Assembly (NCBI GenBank): GCA_016210565.1 | Contig: JACQUA010000396.1 | Span: forward strand, 1-64,000 | Direction: 5' to 3' | Length of the DNA stretch: 64,000 nucleotides | Source: Chloroflexota bacterium | GTDB taxonomy: Bacteria; Chloroflexota; Dehalococcoidia; JACQUA01 | In this document: positions 36,303 to 45,297 of the stretch, in pieces | How the letters are laid out: every line of letters begins with the position of its first letter | Position numbering within the stretch: the first letter of the stretch is position 1 | Translations under genes and position numbers: made by a program | Notes under the pieces: model-generated | Told to the model about the DNA's origin: nothing | What the model saw: only the letters and a program-made list of their open reading frames with translations | Databases searched by the model: none

Positions 36303-37157
36303 TCAGATGAACTGGTCCAGCAGTTTTCCCACCCTTGCCGGTTCGATGGGCTGCTTCACCAGTGGCCCCTTTTTCAAGGCCGGGAAATACTCCTCGAACG
36401 TCGGCCTCTCTACCTGGTAGAAAACGCCGATGGGTATCTTGTCGCCCCATTCCTGGGCCTTTTTGAAGGCGGCGTACTTGTCTTTGGGGTCATGGCCGTT
36501 ATGATCGAGCTTGTAGACGCGCTCCTTGTCCCACATCCACGTATTCTTGTGATTGAAAGAAACGCAAGGCTGTTGAATATCGATGAAGGCGAACCCTTTG
36601 TGCCGGATTCCCGCCTTGATCAGCTCCACCAGGTGGTCCTGGTCTCCGGGATAGCCCCGGGCAACGAAGCTGGCTTCCGCGGCAATAGCCACCGCCAGGG
36701 GATTCAGACGGAACGCCGCGCCGTGGGGAGTCACCTTTGTTACAAAATCAGGGTCGCTGGTGGGTGAAGCCTGCCCTTTGGTCAGGGCATAGACCTGGTT
36801 ATCATGGACCAGGTAAGTAATGTCCGGATTCCGCCTCGCGGCGTGCATCCAGTGATTGCCGCCTTCCCCGTAGCCGTCGCCATCCCCTCCCACAGTGATC
36901 ACCGTCAGTTCCGGATTGACAATTTTCGCCGCGATCGCGGGGGGCAGCGCCCGTCCGTGGAGCCCGTTCAGCGTATTACATTTCAGGTAATGCGGAAACT
37001 TGCCAGCCTGTCCGATTCCGGAGGTGATCAGCACCTGGTGGGGTTTCAGGTCCATCTCGACCAGCGCCCGCTTCATCGCCGCGAGAATCCCGAAATTGCC
37101 GCACCCGGGACACCATGCCGGGACCTCGCCTGCATAGTCTTCCAGCTTGACGACCAT
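36303..37157 (-). CDS. 2-oxoacid:ferredoxin oxidoreductase beta subunit
   Basis: The product has 284 residues. It is the thiamine-diphosphate-binding subunit of a KorAB-type enzyme that oxidatively decarboxylates a 2-oxoacid to acyl-CoA with ferredoxin. The N-terminal CPGCGNFGILAAMKRAL contributes cluster cysteines. The TPP motif is GGDGDGYGEGGNHWMHAARRNPDITYLVHDN, followed by YALTKGQASPTSDP. AAAGGAGG precedes the ATG. The gene follows the alpha subunit by 29 bp on the same strand, one transcription unit. 2-Oxoglutarate or branched-chain acids are likely substrates; the sequence does not decide. Confidence 0.94.
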   Translation of the reverse strand: MVVKLEDYAGEVPAWCPGCGNFGILAAMKRALVEMDLKPHQVLITSGIGQAGKFPHYLKCNTLNGLHGRALPPAIAAKIVNPELTVITVGGDGDGYGEGGNHWMHAARRNPDITYLVHDNQVYALTKGQASPTSDPDFVTKVTPHGAAFRLNPLAVAIAAEASFVARGYPGDQDHLVELIKAGIRHKGFAFIDIQQPCVSFNHKNTWMWDKERVYKLDHNGHDPKDKYAAFKKAQEWGDKIPIGVFYQVERPTFEEYFPALKKGPLVKQPIEPARVGKLLDQFI

Positions 37158-37186
37158 AGCTTCGCCTCCTTTAGAGCAGTCAGCTA

Positions 37187-38956
37187 TCAGCTTTCAGTCC
37201 CCACCTGCCCGGGCGGGGCGGTCTGACTGCTGATAGCTGAAAGCTGAGAGCTACCTTTCAATGCCTCCGCGATGAACTGCGGCGTTATCGGGCGGCCATC
37301 GTACCTCAGAATCCGGTTCTCGATGTTTATCCCGGTCTCGGCGCGGATCAGGTGGGCCAGTTGCGCCGTGGCGTTTTGTTCCACGACAAAAGCCGACCGC
37401 GGCATTCCAAACATGCCCGTGAACGCCTCTCTGGGGAATGGATAGATGTCCCTCAGGCTCAGCAACCTGGCCCGCAGGCCCCCCCCGTTCAAACTGTCCA
37501 CGGCCTCCTTCATCGGCCCGAAGGTGCTCCCCCAGCCAACCAGGAGGATATCAGCTTCGTCGTTGCCATAGGTGAAGGGAGCGGCAATATCCTTCCTGGC
37601 CTCTTCAAATTTGCGCAGTCTTTTCTCGACCATCCTCTTCCGGATGGCGGCGTCCTCGGTGATATGGCCGGCCTCGTCGTGTTCGTCTCCGGTGGTCACC
37701 ACCACTGTGCCGGGTGTACCGGGATAGGCCCGGGGCGATATGCCGCTTTCGGTGATGAGGTGCCTTCTGTAACCGTCTTCCCGCCCGGCAGCGGCGGCCA
37801 GCAGACCGCGGTCGGCGGTGACCTCCGACAGGTCAAACTTGTCGACAGTATTGTACGAGCTGGCCAGATAGTGGTCGTTAAGGATAACGACCGGGGTCTG
37901 GTATTTTTCCGCCAGGTTGAACGCCTTGACGGTGGCGTAGAAAGCATCCTCTACGGTAAGCGGGGCGAGGACCAGATGGGGGAATTCACCGTGGGCGGCG
38001 TGCAGCACGAACTCCAGATCGCCCTGCTCGGTCCGGGTGGGCAGGCCGGTGCTAGGACCTGGGCGCTGTCCCTCCACGATAACCACCGGGGTTTCCGTCA
38101 TCCCTGCCAGCCCCAGGCCTTCCACCATCAGACAGAATCCGCCGCCGGAGGTCGCCGTCATCGCCCTGACCCCGGCGTAGGCCGCCCCGATCGCCATGTT
38201 CATGGCTGAGATCTCATCTTCCGCCTGGATCACGGCCAAGCCGAACTCGTCCGCCTTCTGCGCCAGGAATTCCATGATGGATGTCGAAGGCGTCATGGGA
38301 TAGCTGGTCATGAACTTGCATCCAGCCGCCAGCGCCCCCAGGGCAATGGCATCGTTTCCGTTGATAAACATCTTCTTCCCCTCCCGGATGACCGGCGCCT
38401 TGAGGTCCAGTTCCCCCAGCAAGTTTGCCCTGGCATAGTCGTAGCCCGCCCTCGCCGCCTGCACGTTCCCATCGGCCGACTTAGACCCGGCCGGAAACTG
38501 TTCCCGGAGGACCTGTTCCAGAAGGGGGAAACTGTAGTCCATGACTCCCAGAGCAACGCCGACGGCTACCGAATTGGCCATGGCCTCGGAACCGCCCGCC
38601 TTCTTGGCCACCGCCTCCAGGGGCGCCGCCAGGTCGATCACTTCCCCCACCACCGCCCTGGCTTTATCGCTATCGACAATCGCCCCGCCTAGCCTTTCCC
38701 TTTTCAATTCCTCGACGTGAAGGGTTATCGTCTCTTCGTTCAGGGCGATCAGCAGTTTAAGCTTTTCCGAGATGGCGTTCACCGGCCGGTCGCTGATGCG
38801 TACCCGGAAGAAGTTATGTCCGCCACGTATTCTGGACTCGTAGTCCTGGTCGGCGAAAACATAATAGCCGCCCCGGGCAAAGACCTTGGACAGGACAAGC
38901 CCGGCGGTGGTCACCCCCTGCCCAGCCTCCCCACCGATCATCATCGTTATGTCCAT
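37187..38956 (-). CDS. 2-oxoacid:ferredoxin oxidoreductase, fused gamma-alpha subunit
   Basis: The product has 589 residues. The first about 180 form the gamma domain (MMIGGEAGQGVTTAGLVLSKVFARGGYYVFADQDYESRIRGGHNFF). The alpha pyrimidine-binding domain follows (GNDAIALGALAAGCKFMTSYPMTPST then AEDEISAMNMAIGAAYAGVRAMTATSGGGF), with EGQRPGPSTGLPTRTEQGDL. This gamma-alpha fusion is standard for KorA-type enzymes. AAAGGAG precedes the ATG. A short self-complementary stretch encodes its C-terminus and the spacer to the beta gene. It forms the complex with the beta subunit at 36303-37157. Confidence 0.94.
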   Translation of the reverse strand: MDITMMIGGEAGQGVTTAGLVLSKVFARGGYYVFADQDYESRIRGGHNFFRVRISDRPVNAISEKLKLLIALNEETITLHVEELKRERLGGAIVDSDKARAVVGEVIDLAAPLEAVAKKAGGSEAMANSVAVGVALGVMDYSFPLLEQVLREQFPAGSKSADGNVQAARAGYDYARANLLGELDLKAPVIREGKKMFINGNDAIALGALAAGCKFMTSYPMTPSTSIMEFLAQKADEFGLAVIQAEDEISAMNMAIGAAYAGVRAMTATSGGGFCLMVEGLGLAGMTETPVVIVEGQRPGPSTGLPTRTEQGDLEFVLHAAHGEFPHLVLAPLTVEDAFYATVKAFNLAEKYQTPVVILNDHYLASSYNTVDKFDLSEVTADRGLLAAAAGREDGYRRHLITESGISPRAYPGTPGTVVVTTGDEHDEAGHITEDAAIRKRMVEKRLRKFEEARKDIAAPFTYGNDEADILLVGWGSTFGPMKEAVDSLNGGGLRARLLSLRDIYPFPREAFTGMFGMPRSAFVVEQNATAQLAHLIRAETGINIENRILRYDGRPITPQFIAEALKGSSQLSAISSQTAPPGQVGTES

Positions 38957-39465
38957 GCGGTACGTCTCCTTTCAACGTATTCCATCCCGGTGACTGGGCC
39001 CAGTGCCACAGGCGTCTCGCCTGTAAAAGCCGGATTGCCTCGGGCCCCGGTACCACAGGCCTCCGTGCCCGTCACGAAGCCCCGGTACCACAGGCCTCCG
39101 TGCCTGTGCGAGTCGGATATCAACCAGAGTCGAGTCCGCCTGTCAAGCCGCCTTGGCTACAGGGGATCCCGTCTGACGGTCAAACAGAGGATACCAGAAG
39201 GCCAATTGACAAGTCATAAAATCGCACAAGGAAAGATTAAATATTTGTGACATCGCCCTTCGCGACGACCCCGCGTACTCTGCGTCCGCCGCGCCTCTGC
39301 CGTGAGACAACTTCATTCGTTGGTTCACCATCCGGCATCGTGCATCAGCCGGGCGGGGTTGTAGCCGCAGGTCTTTAGCCTGCGGGGGCGGGGAAACGCG
39401 ACCGGGACTTTCCTCTGCGTCCTCCGCGCCTCTGCGGTGAGACGCTATCGTTGCCCGTGTCGCTA
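38957..39465. repeat. gene-free repeat-rich stretch upstream of the oxidoreductase operon
   Basis: The 509-bp gap contains at least three units of the GGTACCACAGGC...GCCTGTG family (about 39004-39024, 39049-39075, 39087-39112), some with CCCCGGTACCACAGGCCTCC in common. It also has two CTCTGCG..CCGCGCCTCTGC stretches (39275-39310 and 39412-39440). No gene and no clear promoter are seen. Confidence 0.65.
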
Positions 39466-40116
39466 TCAGTCGCCCAGCCCCGCCGCCTGCCGGGCCACAT
39501 CCCAGCAGTAGTCATAGAGATGCAGTCCCTTGCTGGAAGCGATGATCTCCCCATCCTCCACACCAATTTCGCAGGCCATGAACTCTTTCAGCATCTGCAA
39601 TCCCGCCAGATTCGAGGGGAAACCCGCCCAGAGGTCCCAGGAACGGAAATAGATGATGAAGTTCAGTTTCCCGTAGCGAATGCGTGTGTCGATTCCCCTG
39701 AGGCAGGGCGGGTCGGAAAGACCGATAGAAGCGGCGCTGCCGATGGCCATGTACGCCTGGTTGGTATTGGGCCCCTGCTCCCGGTACATCTTGATGACCT
39801 CTGGAATCTGCTTCTCCAGGTCTTCCCCGTAGGTATATTGCTCGTTGTCCGCCTTCAAAGAGGTCATCAAGTACGACATGTAGTTTTCAACGTAGTCCAT
39901 GGAGGCGGGGCTGGGGATGCCCGGCTTGACGTCCGGTATCAGCGGCCGCCGGCCCGGGTGTTCTATTTGCACCACCGCCATATCCAGCTCCTTTCGCTGG
40001 TGCCCCTCCCAGCTTCCCCGGTCGATAACGTACTGGTAGCCTTTCTCCAGCGTCTTCCGTATGCACAGGAACCACGCCTCGGGCAAGTCCCTGGCCTTGA
40101 TGAAAGTTATGTCCAT
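39466..40116 (-). CDS. thymidylate synthase (ThyA fold, short archaeal-like form)
   Basis: The product has 216 residues and is predicted to methylate dUMP to dTMP using methylene-tetrahydrofolate. Key residues sit at the spacing of E. coli ThyA: nucleophile Cys138 in DPPCLRG, Arg158-Ser159-x-Asp161 in FRSWD, the dUMP-recognising Asn169 in PSNLAG, and His199/Tyr201 in HLYDY. The protein lacks the long N-terminal part of bacterial ThyA, like archaeal forms. The first 57 codons recur as a relic at 44204-44375. A promoter is visible at 40247-40275. The conserved Asn favours dUMP over dCMP as substrate. Confidence 0.85.
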   Translation of the reverse strand: MDITFIKARDLPEAWFLCIRKTLEKGYQYVIDRGSWEGHQRKELDMAVVQIEHPGRRPLIPDVKPGIPSPASMDYVENYMSYLMTSLKADNEQYTYGEDLEKQIPEVIKMYREQGPNTNQAYMAIGSAASIGLSDPPCLRGIDTRIRYGKLNFIIYFRSWDLWAGFPSNLAGLQMLKEFMACEIGVEDGEIIASSKGLHLYDYCWDVARQAAGLGD

Positions 40117-40440
40117 AGTCGGCGCACCTCTGGTCGTGTTGGACTGTCATACGAGTTTTCGCCCGGACAGGGCGGCGAGGCAAGCGGTGGCAACCCTCGG
40201 GGCCTTGCTCGGGACCCACCCCTCACGGCTAGTCCGGAGTTGTGTAATTATAAACCGGATCGGCCCAATTTCCAATGCTCCGATGATCCATCGTGGTGCC
40301 GGCTAGGGATACGCCGAGACGCAGACTGCTGGGGCCTACAACCCTGGCGTATGCAAACCCTTGACTATGCGGCTGAATAGGGGTAGCATATAACACATTG
40401 CGGGGTTCAATTGTAAAGAAAAAGGTGCCAGGTAGATTGT
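40117..40440. other. upstream region of the thymidylate synthase gene
   Basis: This divergent 324-bp spacer contains the thymidylate synthase promoter and its 5' leader. The right half has no recognised element other than AAAAAGGTGCCAGGTAG before the 416-aa gene. No gene is seen. Confidence 0.5.
40247..40275 (-). promoter_or_regulatory. promoter of the thymidylate synthase gene
   Basis: On the minus strand, TTGGAA (40270-40275) and TATAAT (40247-40252) are 17 nt apart. The same pair, with a 15-nt spacing, precedes the truncated copy (44409-44435), which shows that the duplication included the promoter. Confidence 0.5.
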
Positions 40441-41691
40441 ATGGCTGAGAAACTCGTGTTCCTCTCGGAAGCGGACGACGATCTCCAAGCAATGCTGAAC
40501 GAAGACAAGCAAGCCTTGGTGCGCCGCATCAACTGCTACGTACTCCTGTCCGACGGGGTCATCCTCCACCCCGCGTATATTTGGCAATCCGCAACAACCA
40601 ACGAGCTAGTGTCCGAATATGTGCGGGAACGGGTTTTGCCATCGGTGTTCAGGATTCTCGTGGGCGAATCGAAGACGGTCGCCGGGTATATCGCGGATAG
40701 GACCACCAAGGTGTCACCCCTCAGAACCCACAAGGCGCTCGGTGAGTACAGGCAGTATAGAAGGTGGGGCGATATCAAAGAGCAGGCGTTGGCCATCGAC
40801 AAGAGCTTTCCACCGGCCGCGAGGATATTCGTACGGGATGCGGCGAGAGACAAGAAGTTCCGAGCACTCGTCGTAAACGATGTCAGCGAAAACGTGAATC
40901 CCTACTCTTTATATTCTCAAATATCTAGCTGCGCTCGCGCACAGGCAGGCAACGGCAAAGTCAGTCCCATTATTTCGAGGTTGACACGCCACGTCGAGTC
41001 TGCCAAACTTGTCTCGGTCGAGTCGGTATCGAACTATGTTGAAACGCAAATCGACGCGCCTTTGGCCCGTTCCTTGAGCTTCAAAAAAAGGATGCTGGAT
41101 CTATACTACCACTGTTACGTCGATGAAAGAATATCTGTGCCAGGTTTGCATGTCGTCGCTGAGAGAATTATAAACCCTTTTGATGTCGAAACGTTCTGGA
41201 CGGTATTTGCCAGGCTCTTCGGAAACAGCGCTGCCAAAACCCTCTCTAGAAGTCATCCAGAAGTGACCGCCGCTGTTATCAGACTCCGGGGCAACCCACT
41301 GTGGGAAGATTTCCGACGCATTTACTTCTCAGTTCTGCAAGAAATTGAGACATCGTTGTGGAAGAACATCAAATGCATACAGCAGAGGATTGAAGAAAAG
41401 AGCGGGTATGATGGAGCCAAAGTGCTCAAGAGGATTTGGAGGGAAAGGAAGCTGCAGGCGGCCGCAGTTGTTTTCGGAGCTTTGGCGCTCGTTCCGGCGG
41501 GCCCAATCGCACTTGGTTTGGGATCAGCAATTTCTCTACCTGCCGGCGTGGCTTCGTCAGCACTCAGCGTCCCGGCACTCTACAGATCGCTGCGGCGATT
41601 TGTGCATGATTATCACAATTGCGATTTCACGCGGTTGAAGCACAGTATCTATGCCGAAATCGAGAACCTGGCAGAGGCGTTCCGCACATAA
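40441..41691 (+). CDS. unrecognised 416-aa protein with hydrophobic C-terminal hairpin
   Basis: I do not recognise a family. The product has 416 residues. The N-terminal 160 contain VFLSEADDDLQAMLNEDKQALVRRINCYVLLSDGVILHPAYIW, suggesting a globular alpha/beta domain. The middle is helical and basic (FKKRMLDLYYHCYVDERIS). Near residues 340-380 there is a 40-residue hydrophobic glycine- and alanine-rich stretch (AAAVVFGALALVPAGPIALG... then ISLPAGVASSALSVPALY), a possible membrane hairpin. AGGTAG precedes the ATG. GC content is lower than in neighbouring core genes. It lies in the accessory block with a deoxyribosyltransferase-like gene and ImmA/IrrE downstream, so a defence or toxin role is possible but unproven. 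Confidence 0.6.
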   Translation: MAEKLVFLSEADDDLQAMLNEDKQALVRRINCYVLLSDGVILHPAYIWQSATTNELVSEYVRERVLPSVFRILVGESKTVAGYIADRTTKVSPLRTHKALGEYRQYRRWGDIKEQALAIDKSFPPAARIFVRDAARDKKFRALVVNDVSENVNPYSLYSQISSCARAQAGNGKVSPIISRLTRHVESAKLVSVESVSNYVETQIDAPLARSLSFKKRMLDLYYHCYVDERISVPGLHVVAERIINPFDVETFWTVFARLFGNSAAKTLSRSHPEVTAAVIRLRGNPLWEDFRRIYFSVLQEIETSLWKNIKCIQQRIEEKSGYDGAKVLKRIWRERKLQAAAVVFGALALVPAGPIALGLGSAISLPAGVASSALSVPALYRSLRRFVHDYHNCDFTRLKHSIYAEIENLAEAFRT

Positions 41692-41981
41692 GCAATGTCC
41701 CCCAGCGGAAACCAGCCGGTGAGGTATAAATGTTATCGTCGGTCCGGAAATCTCTCTTGAAAAGACGGGAAGCGTCGCAATTTGCCTGGAATCGAGGCAA
41801 AAATGTGGCCGAGCAACAGCGAAACTCGCACCGTGCGGCGGCGGATTTCCCCGTCAGCCACTTGAACCCGCCTCTCGGGCGCACGGAGAACGCGCTCCTT
41901 TGGATACCGGAACAAATTCCCTTTCAGCTCACTGTCGGGTATCGGCCCGAAAGTGAACCACGAGCACAGGAGGCAAATCGT

Positions 41982-42593
41982 ATGCCGAATCATCGAGATT
42001 ACGTTTACATGTCGGGTGCCCTGACAGGACTTTCTGACGCGGATTTGACCTATGTCGAGGGTGTTTACAGCGCCGCGGAGGACATTTGTCGGTCGGCGGA
42101 GGTTGACCTGTATAGGCCCGACAGGTCACCAACTACCCCCGCTAGGGGGATCGCGCACCGCAAGATCTGGAAAATCGACTATGAAAAGGTGCTTAAATCC
42201 TCCGTAGTTATCGCCTATGTAGGCATGCCTTCGACCGGAGTCGGGTGCGAAATCGAAATGGCAAGAGAGGCCGAAATTCCCGTGGTACTGCTGTGCGAGG
42301 AAGACCGCCAGGACGGAGTGTCGAGGCTGGTTTTGGGTAATCCCGCCGTCATAGACGTTGTCCCTTTCAATACCGTAGAAGACTTGAAAGGGAAGCTGTT
42401 CCCAATCCTGATAGACATTGTAAGTCAGATCAACCTTGAAGCTGCCGCCGAGGATGGCTGGAAGCACTCTGAGGTCAAGGAGTTGAAGAAATCGAAGCTC
42501 GTCGCTGCTAGGAACCGCGATAAACCCGTCTCTGTGAAGGAATGGCAGCAAATTCGTGCTGACGGTCAACGGCAGAAACTTGACCTAGGCTAG
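41982..42593 (+). CDS. nucleoside 2-deoxyribosyltransferase-like protein
   Basis: The product has 203 residues. AGGAGG 8 nt upstream fixes the ATG at 41982, although the frame is open from 41730. The N-terminal YVYMSGALTG, the central RKIWKIDYEKVLKSSVVIAYVGMPSTGVGCEIEMAREAEIPVVLL and the C-terminal basic tail match the Rossmann-like nucleoside 2-deoxyribosyltransferase/DUF4406 superfamily. In that superfamily the acidic residue before the helix (here GCEIEMA) is catalytic. Members cleave N-glycosidic bonds of nucleosides or NAD-like compounds. It is 29 bp upstream of the ImmA/IrrE gene, so the two are likely co-transcribed. Confidence 0.7.
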   Translation: MPNHRDYVYMSGALTGLSDADLTYVEGVYSAAEDICRSAEVDLYRPDRSPTTPARGIAHRKIWKIDYEKVLKSSVVIAYVGMPSTGVGCEIEMAREAEIPVVLLCEEDRQDGVSRLVLGNPAVIDVVPFNTVEDLKGKLFPILIDIVSQINLEAAAEDGWKHSEVKELKKSKLVAARNRDKPVSVKEWQQIRADGQRQKLDLG

Positions 42594-42622
42594 ATTTGCA
42601 AACCTAGCGGTCCAAGCCCAAT

Positions 42623-43459
42623 ATGCGCCCCCCTCTGTCCGACGAACAGCTTGCACGGACGCGTGCCGCAGAACTACTATCCACGTTGTCGCCAGACCGC
42701 CTTCCTGTCCACTTGGGCTCCCTAGCTAGATCCCGGGGCATAACGCGCGTTGTTGCTATCCAGCTTGATTCTGACGGACTCTTGGTCGAGCAAGATGGGA
42801 ACCTCGTTATATACGTCAATAGTCGGCTGCCTATCGCCCGTCGCCGCTTCACCATTGCGCACGAAATAGGGCACACCTACTTCACTAAGAAACGGCCCGA
42901 TTCCGTGGGCCTTGCTGAGACTCGTTTCGGATGCCAAACAGAGTTTGCCCAAAACAGCAGCAGCATCGAAGCGCTTTGTGACATATTCGGGGTCGAACTC
43001 CTCATGCCTCTTCCGGCTGCCACCAAGATAATCCGTACCGGTTTCCCTTCAATCCGCTGCATTCGAGAACTCTGCTCCACGTTCAACGTCTCCATTGCAG
43101 CCGCGGCTTGGCGCCTAGCGGAAATCGCGCCTGTCGACGTTACAATAATATGGTGCAGGGAAATGGCTAAGCCCACTGACGCTAAGGACATAAAACTCAG
43201 ACTGGACTGGGGGGTGAGTCCGAGGCAAGACAGGCTGTATTTGCCACGTTTCGATGCAGTCCCTCACGAATCCCTGATATCCAGCTGCTATTACTCACGA
43301 CTGCCGGCCGAGGGCTTCGAGAAACTCGACTTCGGATCTCTTCGAGGTAGCAGGTATCTCGTTTGCGAGCGTTTTGGCAACCGTGTACTTTGTCTTGTGC
43401 TTCTAGATGCATCACCGGCCAACCCACGGGGCCAACGTCCAGGTACCCTTTTCGTTTAG
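42623..43459 (+). CDS. ImmA/IrrE-family metallo-endopeptidase
   Basis: The product has 278 residues. The zinc-protease motif is RRRFTIAHEIGHTYF (HExxH), followed by CDIFGVELLMPLPAATKII, where the third ligand glutamate lies in the VELLMP helix as in ImmA/IrrE. These proteases typically cleave a repressor and so release stress, mobile-element or toxin genes. No helix-turn-helix partner is adjacent; the upstream neighbour is the deoxyribosyltransferase-like gene. The C-terminal 100 residues are unassigned. A role in regulating or activating the block is an inference from family knowledge. Confidence 0.8.
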   Translation: MRPPLSDEQLARTRAAELLSTLSPDRLPVHLGSLARSRGITRVVAIQLDSDGLLVEQDGNLVIYVNSRLPIARRRFTIAHEIGHTYFTKKRPDSVGLAETRFGCQTEFAQNSSSIEALCDIFGVELLMPLPAATKIIRTGFPSIRCIRELCSTFNVSIAAAAWRLAEIAPVDVTIIWCREMAKPTDAKDIKLRLDWGVSPRQDRLYLPRFDAVPHESLISSCYYSRLPAEGFEKLDFGSLRGSRYLVCERFGNRVLCLVLLDASPANPRGQRPGTLFV

Positions 43460-43729
43460 CCGTGCCGCACTTTCACGTCGACTTGGACCGATGGAGTCCT
43501 CACATTCAGGACGGAGTCGCGTTGTCGCAACCGTCCCGGGTTGCTGAGGAAAATCGGCCCGACGGCGTGGTGACGCCCAGCCGGAATGGTTCGCGGCGTC
43601 ACCAGACGGAGGACGGGTGTGGGGCAACAGTTACCTTCGCTCCCACCCCAGTGGGCTAGCTCACGCTATGGCAACGGGGCATGGACAAGGACAATGCTAT
43701 CTGGTATCAGAACAACAACGGAGGTCCTA

Positions 43730-44205
43730 ATGCCTGCAGAAGATCTACGGCAATGGTTGGACAAGGTAGACAAGATCGGTGAGCTGCGCACGATTGACAA
43801 TGCCAGTTGGAAGCTGGAAATCGGGGCCATCACCACCGTCAACTAGAAGCGGTCTCCGTGCCGCGCCCTGCCCTTCGACCACATACCCGACTATCCCTCC
43901 GGCTACCGTGTGCTTACTTCTTCCCTGTCCTCCCCCGGCCGGCTTGGACTTGCCCTGGGCCTATCGCCCAGGCTTTCCAAGAGGGAACTCATCCAGGAGG
44001 TCCGGCAAGAATGGCTGGAATGGGACAAGAGCCAGTCAAAATACGGGATCACCCCGGTAAGCAGCGGATCCGTCCTGGAAAACGTGATGTCCGGCGACAG
44101 CGTCGATCTAAACCGTTTCCCGTCCCCCTGTGGCACGAAGAAGACGGGGGACGCTACATCGCCACCGGCAGCGCGGTGGTGACGCAGGACCCCGACACGG
44201 GCGCC
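43730..44205 (+). pseudogene. ubiD-family 5' fragment (relic)
   Basis: The fragment matches the first 477 nt of the intact gene at 48900-50330 with high identity. It has an amber codon (TAG at 44844-44846 minus 1000, that is 43844-43846) where the intact gene encodes Trp, and a one-base deletion near 44120. It keeps an ATG behind GGAGGTCC. Similarity stops at GGCGCC (44200-44205), where the sequence switches to the thymidylate synthase fragment on the other strand. It cannot encode a functional decarboxylase. Confidence 0.93.
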
Positions 44206-44375
44206 CGCCGGCCCGGGTGTTCTATTTGCACCACCGCCATGTCCAACTCCTTTCGCTGGTGCCCCTCCCAACTCCCCCGGTCGATGACATACTGGCAGCC
44301 TTTTTCCAAGGTTTTCCGCAGGCACAGGAACCACGCCTCGGGCAAATCCCTGGCCTTAATGAAAGTTATGTCCAT
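44204..44375 (-). pseudogene. thymidylate synthase 5' fragment (relic)
   Basis: The first 57 codons of the intact gene at 39466-40116 are repeated here on the same strand, through the HPGRR segment, with only two amino-acid changes (Ile19 to Leu, Tyr27 to Cys). The upstream region also resembles that of the intact gene, including a TATAAT and a TTGGAA box. It is fused tail-to-tail to the ubiD fragment with about 2 bp of shared sequence at the join. The catalytic Cys and all later residues are missing. Confidence 0.93.
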
Positions 44376-44637
44376 AGTTAAATCGTATCCTTCTCCGGTA
44401 GTGGGGTAATTATAACACGGCGAATTGATTTCCAACGTCCGAACACTCTCCTGCCCGTCTCCCGGTCCGCGCAGCGCTGAAAACCAGCTCAGGATAATGT
44501 CGCCGGGCCAATTTCCGGTTCCGACGGCACGTTCCGAGGGATTGTGCTACCTTCAATCGCTATGTATAATGAGTGTAGGCGCAAGGCGAACGCGAGAATG
44601 CAGTTCATCCTTGCGGCACAGAGAGCAGAAGAAAACC

Positions 44638-44847
44638 ATGAACGAGCGGATTATCATAGACCCAGACATACAGCACGGGAAACCTGTTATCAGTGGAACG
44701 AGGGTTCCCGTTACACGCATTATCGGTGGACTTGCAGGCGGCATGACAAAAGAAGAAGTCATGCATGAATACGAGGTGGATGTGGAAGATATTCGAGCCG
44801 CTTTTGTCCATGCTGAGGAATCCCTCAGGATCGAACCTCTGAAATAG
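44638..44847 (+). CDS. DUF433 (VapB45-like) antitoxin
   Basis: The product has 69 residues, with the family signature MNERIIIDPDIQHGKPVISG then TRVPVTRIIGGLAGGMTKEEVMHEYEVDVEDIRAAFVHAEE. DUF433 is a winged-helix-like domain found in type II antitoxins, usually paired with a PIN-like DUF5615 toxin; here it is followed 10 bp later by a DUF2442 gene instead. The ATG at 44638 gives the family N-terminus. The frame is also open well upstream. A paralogue fragment is at 12449-12683. Confidence 0.82.
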   Translation: MNERIIIDPDIQHGKPVISGTRVPVTRIIGGLAGGMTKEEVMHEYEVDVEDIRAAFVHAEESLRIEPLK

Positions 44848-44857
44848 AAGGCAAGGA

Positions 44858-45135
44858 ATGCTTGCAGACGTAGTTAACTTTGAAATCCTGCCAGACTATG
44901 AGATACGGGTAACATTGTCAAACGGGAAGAAGGGGGTTTTGGACGTCAAGCCATACCTTGACCGGGGGATCTTCACCCCTTGAAGGCACAGAGCTATTTC
45001 AGAAGGGCCCGCATCGAATTCGGGACGATCACCTGCCCCAACGAACAGGACTTCAGCCCGGAAACAATAGAAGCCAGAATAAAAACGGTGGAACAGCCGA
45101 TTGCGACCGATACGGACGGCCCCGATTCGGTGTAG
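44858..45135 (+). pseudogene. DUF2442 protein with a frameshift
   Basis: The first frame, from ATG 44858, reads MLADVVNFEILPDYEIRVTL then SNGKKGVLDVKPYLDRGIFTP and stops. The family continuation LKAQSYFRRARIEFGTITCPNEQDFSPETIEARIK is intact one base out of phase, up to the stop at 45135. The lesion is at the CACCCCTT run near 44977. DUF2442 proteins are small and often occur in toxin-antitoxin-like pairs. A one-base slip in a C run could be a sequencing artefact, a real mutation or a translational slippage site. Confidence 0.8.
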
Positions 45136-45297
45136 AATGTCCCAAAAGATGGAAGAAAGGTTGAGCGTGCCAAAGGCAATGCGGCACCCGAAAGCGCTTC
45201 TGGCGGCCTGGCGGTGGCCGCTGATACGCCTTGCAGTTCCCCTATCGGTGAATTCCGGAGCAGGAACATACAAGCCGGCGTGAACCCAGGAAGCTCA

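Noticed and set aside
35940-36767. A 275-codon plus-strand frame across the oxidoreductase beta subunit
   Set aside because: It starts in repetitive intergenic DNA and continues antisense to a clear TPP-binding subunit.
45137-45283. A 48-codon frame between DUF2442 and the XamI-like gene
   Set aside because: It has no family match and overlaps another open phase; it is more likely a chance frame in degraded sequence.
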